Shown here: piece after piece, positions 28,877 to 34,990 of the stretch
Position numbering within the stretch: position 1 is the first letter of the stretch
How the letters are laid out: each line of letters opens with the position of its first letter
Origin: Nitrospinaceae bacterium
Lineage (GTDB): Bacteria > Nitrospinota > Nitrospinia > Nitrospinales > VA-1
Length of the DNA stretch: 34,990 nt
Assembly (NCBI GenBank): GCA_029937655.1
Contig: JAPYPK010000005.1
Coordinates: 1 to 34,990 of the forward strand
Reading direction: 5' to 3'
Program-made: the position numbers and the translations under genes
Notes under the pieces: model-generated
What the model saw: the letters and a program-made list of their open reading frames with translations, nothing else
Database searches by the model: none
Told to the model about the DNA's origin: nothing

Positions 28877-29070
28877 TTTTTTTAGAGGGTCATGCATCAA
28901 CTTATTTTAGATAAAGCTCATCAAGAATAATCGACTTGTTTAAAGAGAACCGTGAATAGGCTGACCTAGTTATCTATGCTTTGTTCCTGGGATTTTTTAA
29001 CTAATTATTTAAAAGGAACTACCAATTATAGTTTGTGTTTTTTTATGAATGAATTTTGTGGAGATTTTTT

Positions 29071-29454
29071 ATGAGCGCTCAGCAGTTATTAAATGATTTG
29101 TTGGAGTGTCTGCCGTTGAGGGTGTACGGAAGAGGAGCTGTGCTAACGTTGCTCCGTGAAATGGGGTTTGCGGTCAAAAATAAAACTCCTCTCACAGTAC
29201 TTGATATTTTTCGGGATAATGAGTCAGGAGAACTGGTGTGTAAGCTTACTCCCGATGGGACTGGTGAGTTTACAGCAGCACTTTCCAATTTAAAATTGGA
29301 CATCACTCATCCTCTTTATAGAAAAGTTAAGGGCTATCAAGAAGAAGTTTCCGAGGCACTTGGTAAACAGGATGTTGAGGATTCACGTCAGACACAGATC
29401 GAACGTGAAGACCGTGACGGGTTTCGTGTTGGGGATCTATACAAAAAAAGATAG
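29071..29454 (+). CDS. Conserved-looking hypothetical protein (127 aa)
   Basis: ORF with GGAG ribosome-binding-like sequence before ATG 29071 (MSAQQLLNDLLECLPLRVYGRGAV..). Charged C-terminus; no family recognised. Confidence 0.6.
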   Translation: MSAQQLLNDLLECLPLRVYGRGAVLTLLREMGFAVKNKTPLTVLDIFRDNESGELVCKLTPDGTGEFTAALSNLKLDITHPLYRKVKGYQEEVSEALGKQDVEDSRQTQIEREDRDGFRVGDLYKKR

Positions 29455-29512
29455 GTGTCTGTCAGTGGCGCTAAAACTAGTTATTTATTGGGTTTGTCGA
29501 TTGAAAAAAATG

Positions 29513-30853
29513 TTATTTTTCCGAGTTGATGAACTTTTTCAGAAAGGGAAACATCGCACCTCGTTTTTCGATCATCTCTTCTCGTGACTTTTTAACAACC
29601 ATTTCGTCGATGAGGGTGATATTTCTTTCTTCAGCAAATCTTTCAATTCCTTTGACGACCATTCCTCTTGCAAAGGAGGGGATCCGTTCCAAGCGTTGTT
29701 TAGCTTCTGGACTCCATTGAGCATAAAATTCAACTTCTAGACCTAGAGTATCTTCCACTTTAAGGGTGATTTCTTTGCCGCCATGTTTTCCTGGTTCATA
29801 GTTACAGGAGGGATCTTCGGACATATAGTTGCCTGACTCTGCAAAGGCACGTGCACGACATCCAGAGCACATGGAAGAAAACTCACAGGTCCCACACTTT
29901 CCTTCTAGTTGTTTGCGATCGCGCAGTTGGACCATCAACGGAGAATTGTCCCACAGTTCCTTAAATGAGGAAGTTTTTAAATTGCCAATAGATTCTTCAA
30001 TGAAAGGGCAGGGTGTCATGTTGCCTTCAGGGGAAATTCTACTGTAGTGAGTTCCAGCTGGGCAACCTCCTGAGTAGGTGCGTGTATACACTGAATCAGG
30101 GTCATTTTCATAAACAACACGTTTATATTGGGGAGCACATTTTGAGTTTATCATTAGGCGGCCCTTATATTTCATTTGCTGTTCATAAAGCATTTTGAGA
30201 GCTTCCTCATACGCCTCATTAGAAATATCAGTGTTACCTTGCCCCCTTCCAGTGCAAACGAGAAAATACAGATTGAATGCGATGGCTCCTATTTTTTCTG
30301 TGAATGCGACCACATCAGGAATTTCTTTATAGTTCATGTCTGAGACTGACATCTGGATAAGAAAATCTACGCCGACCTCGTTTAATATATTGAAGGCTTC
30401 CATAGATTGTTCCCAGGCTCCGGAAACACCACGAAATTTGTTGTGCTTTAATGCATCCATGGAATCAATGCTTATTCCAACACCATGTGCTCCTGCCTCC
30501 TTGATTTTTTGCGCATTTGTTTTATTGATGAGAGTTCCGTTGGTCCCAAGAACAACCATGAACTTCTTGTCCGCTGCATAACGTATGAGTTCATATATGT
30601 CTGGACGTAATAAAGGTTCACCACCGGTAAGGATGAGAAAAGCATTAGGATTGACCTCAGCGATTTGATCGATGACTCGTTTACATTGATCCGTATCTAA
30701 CTCGTCAGAGCGAAATCCTCCACGAAAATTGGCATCAAGATAGCAATGGTCACAGTTAAGGTTGCACCGCTTAGTGAGGTTCCATGAAATGGAATATGCT
30801 CGAAAATCCATTTTTTCTGGTTTTATTTGAAGCGTATCGGGTGTGGTTGTCAT
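29513..30853 (-). CDS. Radical SAM/SPASM protein with C-terminal PCP_red-like domain
   Basis: CNLNCDHC (CxxxCxxC), LTGGEPLLRPDI, SPASM-type Cys-rich region GKCGTCEFSSMCSGCRARAFAESG; C-terminus WSPEAKQRLERIPSFARGMVVKGIERFAEERNITLIDEMVVKKSRE. Confidence 0.9.
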   Translation of the reverse strand: MTTTPDTLQIKPEKMDFRAYSISWNLTKRCNLNCDHCYLDANFRGGFRSDELDTDQCKRVIDQIAEVNPNAFLILTGGEPLLRPDIYELIRYAADKKFMVVLGTNGTLINKTNAQKIKEAGAHGVGISIDSMDALKHNKFRGVSGAWEQSMEAFNILNEVGVDFLIQMSVSDMNYKEIPDVVAFTEKIGAIAFNLYFLVCTGRGQGNTDISNEAYEEALKMLYEQQMKYKGRLMINSKCAPQYKRVVYENDPDSVYTRTYSGGCPAGTHYSRISPEGNMTPCPFIEESIGNLKTSSFKELWDNSPLMVQLRDRKQLEGKCGTCEFSSMCSGCRARAFAESGNYMSEDPSCNYEPGKHGGKEITLKVEDTLGLEVEFYAQWSPEAKQRLERIPSFARGMVVKGIERFAEERNITLIDEMVVKKSREEMIEKRGAMFPFLKKFINSEK

Positions 30854-31153
30854 TTACTTTCTTTGTTCTTTATGTTGTTTTTGTATTTGTTCGTTTTTCT
30901 GTATTGTTTTACTTTTAATTTGTTTGGTTTCTGACTTTGCTTTATTAGCCTCATTTTTAGCTGCTAATTTGATGTTGGGTGTTGAACCATCCTGGGTCAG
31001 GTGGCTTGCAGAGAAATTTATCTCGATTTGGTAGTTTTCTAAAGATGGCCCATGATGCATTTCACCTGATTTATGAGGGTGAGCACCTGCCGTAACTGAA
31101 AAAACAAATAATGAGCATGAAACTAAAACTAAATTTAAAAGAAAGGGTCTCAT
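30854..31153 (-). CDS. Small secreted His/Lys-rich protein
   Basis: Signal peptide LNLVLVSCSLFVFSVTAGA, then HPHKSGEMHHGPS; Lys/Gln-rich tail. Stop codon is directly adjacent to the radical SAM ATG. Confidence 0.6.
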   Translation of the reverse strand: MRPFLLNLVLVSCSLFVFSVTAGAHPHKSGEMHHGPSLENYQIEINFSASHLTQDGSTPNIKLAAKNEANKAKSETKQIKSKTIQKNEQIQKQHKEQRK

Positions 31154-31287
31154 TTTTTAATTCTCATCCTAATCTATTTGTTATGAATTAGTTCAAAAAT
31201 CTGAATGAACTTTATTGTACAGTTAATTATCTATCGCGCCCCTTTTTTTATATCATAAGAATCAAGAGACCAAAAACTATTTCTAGA

Positions 31288-32139
31288 GTGAAATTAGATT
31301 CTAAATTGAGAAACTTATTTAAGCTTAACCTCTGGTTCAACAGAAAGATAATATTATCACTATCGCTTTTGTTAGTGGTTTTTTTCCTTCCATCCTGTGA
31401 GAGCTTTCCTGTATTCAATGACACCTTATTAAGGCAGGCTGGTAAGGGTTCGAAATCGGTTACTTCAAGGGACTCGGTATTTGATTTGCTCGAGAAAAAA
31501 TGGATTTCGAGCACTTATTTTGATCAGGGATTAAAGTACGAAAGTAGCCGAATGAAGGTGGTTTCACTTTCTGAATTATTGAAAGTATATAGCCCTGATG
31601 AAAATATGGATGCAATTCTTCTTAATTGTGCCGATGGTTATCAGGGGATAATCTCAATCAATGATGTGAGAAATTATGACCTTCAACTCGCGTTAATAAT
31701 TGAATTGCCTCAAGGAACCGCTCGGCCTTATTGGCTGCAACCATTACTTATTGTGGTTCCTAATCACGCAAAACCGCCATTTTCTGAACGTTTTTTTACG
31801 GCAAATATTACTGAATTACGTTTTGTTAGATTGGTTGATTATTATTCCTCATTATATTCTTTAGACTTGAGAAATGCTTATGCGCAATTTGGCTTGGAGC
31901 TTTTTAAGGATAATTGCCTGTTCTGTCACTCGATAAATAAGGTGGGGGGAAACAAAGGGACTTCTTTGTTGAGCACATTCGATCTAATCTCGGATGAGGG
32001 AATAAACAATTTTAAAGAAAAGTTTTTTAAAATGCATGGGAGAGACAATAACACTACACAAAATACAGGGCTGTTTTTAACTGACGATCAGTTTGATGCA
32101 TTGCTAGAATTTTTATATGAAATTTCAGCAAACCATTAA
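31288..32139 (+). CDS. Lipoprotein with C-terminal monoheme cytochrome c domain
   Basis: Lipobox-like LPSC; heme motif CLFCH; SUOX-like stretch ILLNCADGYQGIISINDV in the N-terminal half. Confidence 0.75.
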   Translation: MKLDSKLRNLFKLNLWFNRKIILSLSLLLVVFFLPSCESFPVFNDTLLRQAGKGSKSVTSRDSVFDLLEKKWISSTYFDQGLKYESSRMKVVSLSELLKVYSPDENMDAILLNCADGYQGIISINDVRNYDLQLALIIELPQGTARPYWLQPLLIVVPNHAKPPFSERFFTANITELRFVRLVDYYSSLYSLDLRNAYAQFGLELFKDNCLFCHSINKVGGNKGTSLLSTFDLISDEGINNFKEKFFKMHGRDNNTTQNTGLFLTDDQFDALLEFLYEISANH

Positions 32140-32279
32140 AATTAAATGGACCATAATAGACTGCCCTGGGTTAATCTAAAATTAGAACCTTGACAGTTGA
32201 TTCGTGCGTGATATGTTTGCCAGACCTGTTTAGACTATTTTCCCCTATTTTTTGTATATATTTAGAAGGAAACAACTAT

Positions 32280-32675
32280 ATGTCTTTGGCGGTTGTTTTA
32301 TTTTTTGCTATCGGCACACTTTGCGAAGTATACCTATTAACGATTGTGAGTGGGTATATTAGTATAATGAATACGCTGTCTCTAATAATGTTTACATTCC
32401 TTGTGGGTAATATTATTGGGAGAAGTTGGGGGAAAGAATGTTTTGAGAAGATGCAATGGCACTTAAGGTCTCGAACTGTTCCAGGTGACGAAGTGCTCAA
32501 TGGTTCTGTAATGGCTTTGTCTGGAATGTTTCTTGTTACCCCTGGCGTAATTACCGACTTAATAGGTGTTTTTATTCTTTTTCCAATGACCCGTGGTGTT
32601 TTTAAGGGTATTGCAGAAAGCCTAGTTAAGAAAAAAATTACTAACGGTGACCTCTATTACTTTTTTAAAGATTGA
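32280..32675 (+). CDS. fxsA: FxsA-family membrane protein
   Basis: Multi-TM protein with FLVGNIIGRSWG..NGSVMALSGMFLVTPGVITDLIGVFILFPMTRG. ATG 32280 has an AGAAGGA upstream; the listed 5' extension is unlikely. Confidence 0.82.
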   Translation: MSLAVVLFFAIGTLCEVYLLTIVSGYISIMNTLSLIMFTFLVGNIIGRSWGKECFEKMQWHLRSRTVPGDEVLNGSVMALSGMFLVTPGVITDLIGVFILFPMTRGVFKGIAESLVKKKITNGDLYYFFKD

Positions 32676-32695
32676 TGTCGCTATCTTTGTGACTC

Positions 32696-33415
32696 ATGTT
32701 TTTTTCCTCCCCTCCGCGTAATTTAAAACCTGAACTACTTGACTTAGATGAGGCTCCGTTTGATGAAGTTCAAGATAGCCTTGAAGATGTTCGTTTAGTC
32801 AATAGATACCTTGGCGGTTACAAGGTCCTTCTCTATTATATTCGTGATTTTATAAAGAGACAGCCTTTAGATAAGGAATTCTTGGTTTTGGATCTAGCTA
32901 CCGGGTCTGCTGATCAACCTATCGTGGTAGTTGATATGGCGCGTCAACTGAATGTAAAAATAAAGGTTGTGGCTCTGGATATAAACTTTAAGATGTTGAA
33001 CTATGCTCATAAAAAAATAAGAGCTTATCCAGAAATTCATCTCGTTCAAGGTGACATTCACTCGCCTCCTTTTGGAGAAAATAGCTTTGATGTAGTAATA
33101 AATTCTTTGTCTTTGCACCATTTTACAAGAATTCAGGCAGTAAATATTTTGCGAATGGCTGACCTTATGAGTCGGTCTGGGTTTATAATAAATGATTTGC
33201 ATAGAAGTCGGATAGCTCATGCGTTTATTCTTATTCTGACTCGTTTGGTCACAAAGAATCGCCTTACTCGTCATGATGCCCCAGTATCTGTTATGAATGC
33301 ATTTACTCCATCCGAGATGGCTGAAATGGCTCAAGAGGCAGGTGTGAAATGCTTTACGGTGAACCGTCACTTTCCTTATCGCATAGGTCTGGTTTCAACC
33401 AGAAAGGATTACTAG
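32696..33415 (+). CDS. Class I SAM-dependent methyltransferase
   Basis: VLDLATGSADQPIVV (motif I variant), VVALDINFKMLNYAHKK, VQGDIHSPPFGENSFDVVINSLSLHHF. Confidence 0.88.
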   Translation: MFFSSPPRNLKPELLDLDEAPFDEVQDSLEDVRLVNRYLGGYKVLLYYIRDFIKRQPLDKEFLVLDLATGSADQPIVVVDMARQLNVKIKVVALDINFKMLNYAHKKIRAYPEIHLVQGDIHSPPFGENSFDVVINSLSLHHFTRIQAVNILRMADLMSRSGFIINDLHRSRIAHAFILILTRLVTKNRLTRHDAPVSVMNAFTPSEMAEMAQEAGVKCFTVNRHFPYRIGLVSTRKDY

Positions 33416-33494
33416 GATGTACGCCATTGATTCGGGTAAGAAATTTTTTTTATGATTAGGGTAGGTCGACTTATTCTGCAACCTTTTTAAGAGT

Positions 33495-33523
33495 AACGCA
33501 TCCATATTATGTATGGATGCGTT
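33495..33523. promoter_or_regulatory. Perfect 12-bp inverted repeat (5-nt loop) upstream of the Nfu-like gene
   Basis: AACGCATCCATA-ttatg-TATGGATGCGTT; no T-tract directly after either arm. Confidence 0.7.
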
Positions 33524-33579
33524 TGGATAAAATAAAATATTTTGAAATTCATGTAGATTCTCGAGTTAAGGAGGCCATT

Positions 33580-34374
33580 TTGAATATAATCACAAAATTT
33601 AAAAATATGTTTTCAAGTGAAGATGTGGTTGCTGAGGAACCAGCCCAGAATAATGTTGCCGATGATATAACAAAAATATCTTCAGAGCCAGTCGAAGAAA
33701 ATAACCCTTTTCCCGAACCAGAGCCTGTTGTGCGCCGCGTTATAAGAGTGCCGGAGGTTGCAGATGATATTTTCCCACCAGTCGATGGAAACAAGGTTTT
33801 GATAAAAGCCCAGCCATCTGCAACTAGTGACCAGTGTCTTTTCATGCTAAACCGACCTCTATTTTCCGGCCATTCCTGGTGGTTTCCTGATTTTGAAAGC
33901 GCCGAGGGTTCCCTATTAGCAGAACGCTTATTTAGCTTGGAGGATGTGGAGTCAGTCCTTGTTAATGAAGCCACTGTTACAATTACCCGGAAAGATAAAA
34001 ATATGTTTGACTGGAAGCCTTTAGGCTCAGAGGTCGGTACGGCTTTACGTGAACTACTTGAAGAAAGAGGGGAGTTGATTTCGGAGAAGATAATTAGTGA
34101 AATGCCCAGTCAGGATGAAATACAAGAAGGAATTCAAAAAGCGATTAATGAAGAAGTAAATCCTGGGGTTGCTGGGCATGGCGGACTTATCACTTTGGAG
34201 CATATTAAAGGCAATACGATTACCATCAAGATGGGAGGAGGGTGTCAAGGGTGTAGTTCTGCCGATCTGACATTAAAGCAAGGAGTTCATAGCTCGTTTC
34301 GAAAATTTGTACCGCAGGTTGGCGCTATTTTTGATGAAACTGACCACGCTGCCGGATTAAATCCATACTTTTAA
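33580..34374 (+). CDS. Nfu-type iron-sulfur scaffold protein
   Basis: Nfu N-like domain (LFMLNRPLFSGHSWWFPDFESAEGSLLAERLFSLEDVESVLVNEATVTITRK) and NifU C-terminal domain (ITIKMGGGCQGCSSADLTLKQGV, CxxC). Likely TTG start at 33580 after AAGGAGG; the ORF track starts at 33517. Confidence 0.88.
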   Translation: MNIITKFKNMFSSEDVVAEEPAQNNVADDITKISSEPVEENNPFPEPEPVVRRVIRVPEVADDIFPPVDGNKVLIKAQPSATSDQCLFMLNRPLFSGHSWWFPDFESAEGSLLAERLFSLEDVESVLVNEATVTITRKDKNMFDWKPLGSEVGTALRELLEERGELISEKIISEMPSQDEIQEGIQKAINEEVNPGVAGHGGLITLEHIKGNTITIKMGGGCQGCSSADLTLKQGVHSSFRKFVPQVGAIFDETDHAAGLNPYF

Positions 34375-34388
34375 GGAATAGGAATTCT

Positions 34389-34733
34389 ATGCCCAAATTG
34401 AACAAATTTCGGATACAAATACAAACAGGAAGCGAAGGAATTGAAGAGCCTGCGCGGTTTTGTTTTAATAGTCATGTGTTACCTCTTGAGGAGTTGTCTG
34501 GCGGTACTAAACCTGGAGAAACTCTTGAAGGTGGTTATGATGTTAATAGTGTGGCTCATTCAATGACACTTGTTGGGCCTGAAAAGGGAACGTGGTCGCT
34601 CCAAAAGATCAAAGTTGATTTTGAATGCGAAAATACCCCGCCTTACTCAGTTGAGTACCCTGCTGTTGAACTAGGTGAAACTACGGAATTAAATATCTGG
34701 AAGGATCCTCCGCTTCCGACTTTTGACGTGTAG
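34389..34733 (+). CDS. Hypothetical protein (114 aa)
   Basis: ORF 14 nt downstream of the Nfu gene (MPKLNKFRIQIQTGSEGIEEPARFCFNSHVLPLEELSGG..). No family recognised. Confidence 0.6.
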   Translation: MPKLNKFRIQIQTGSEGIEEPARFCFNSHVLPLEELSGGTKPGETLEGGYDVNSVAHSMTLVGPEKGTWSLQKIKVDFECENTPPYSVEYPAVELGETTELNIWKDPPLPTFDV

Positions 34734-34905
34734 TCTTGTTGTCTTGATGTAGAATGCAATTTTCTCATAGGGACCAACTCGCACGACCGCATATTTTTTA
34801 GTATAATTATTGTCGTTTGATTCGTAAGCATTTTTATTTGGTTTTGTGTTAGTTGTTTGGTGTTGTCAATTGTCTGATTCGTGGTTATCTTCTAAATTGA
34901 ATATT

Positions 34906-34990
34906 ATGAGTATAGAAACATTGCCAGAAGTGTTGCCTGATATTGAGCATGAAATCGAAGAAGACGGGCATACTAGTAAGACGTACCTCC
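34906..34990 (+). CDS. 3'-truncated ORF, function unknown
   Basis: ATG with an open frame to the window end: MSIETLPEVLPDIEHEIEEDGHTSKTYL. Acidic start; too short to assign. Confidence 0.35.
   Translation, partial: MSIETLPEVLPDIEHEIEEDGHTSKTYL

Noticed and set aside
31248-31514. 88-aa minus-strand ORF antisense to the cytochrome c lipoprotein start
   Set aside because: Overlaps the divergent promoter region and the lipoprotein signal; no domain.
32894-33370. 158-aa minus-strand ORF antisense to the methyltransferase
   Set aside because: The methyltransferase frame has clear SAM motifs; the antisense product shows no family features.
33549-33974. 141-aa minus-strand ORF antisense to the Nfu gene
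   Set aside because: Ser/Thr-rich shadow of the acidic Nfu N-terminus; no support.

Overview
This is a 35 kb, AT-rich bacterial chromosomal window. Gene content and style suggest a Nitrospinota-like or delta-proteobacteria-like organism, but that placement is inference. The order is: (1) a complete trpE(partial)-G-D-C-F-B-A operon, with a GT2 glycosyltransferase starting directly after trpA; (2) two secreted repeat proteins, one RNI-type LRR and one ~12-unit NHL beta-propeller; (3) a minus-strand sulfur/amino-acid cluster: cysK-like, thrC, ThiS/MoaD/CysO-like sulfur carrier ending GG-VGA, MoeB/ThiF-like E1, CysM-like, thioredoxin-like 2Fe-2S ferredoxin, plus a PilZ protein; (4) a type II secretion operon in the order C-E-F-G-H-I-J-K-L-M-D, preceded by a cyclic-nucleotide-binding protein and an orphan secretin-N-domain-like periplasmic protein; (5) a short accessory region: unknown 127-aa protein, radical SAM/SPASM protein fused to a PCP_red-like domain, His-rich secreted peptide, divergent lipoprotein cytochrome c, FxsA-like protein, methyltransferase, Nfu-type Fe-S scaffold with a perfect 12-bp hairpin upstream, and an unknown 114-aa protein. 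No tRNA, rRNA, CRISPR array, transposase or phage genes were recognised. The best candidates for something under-described are the sulfur-carrier cluster with a masked Gly-Gly C-terminus and no JAMM protease in the window, and the radical SAM-PCP_red / His-rich peptide / cytochrome c neighbourhood.
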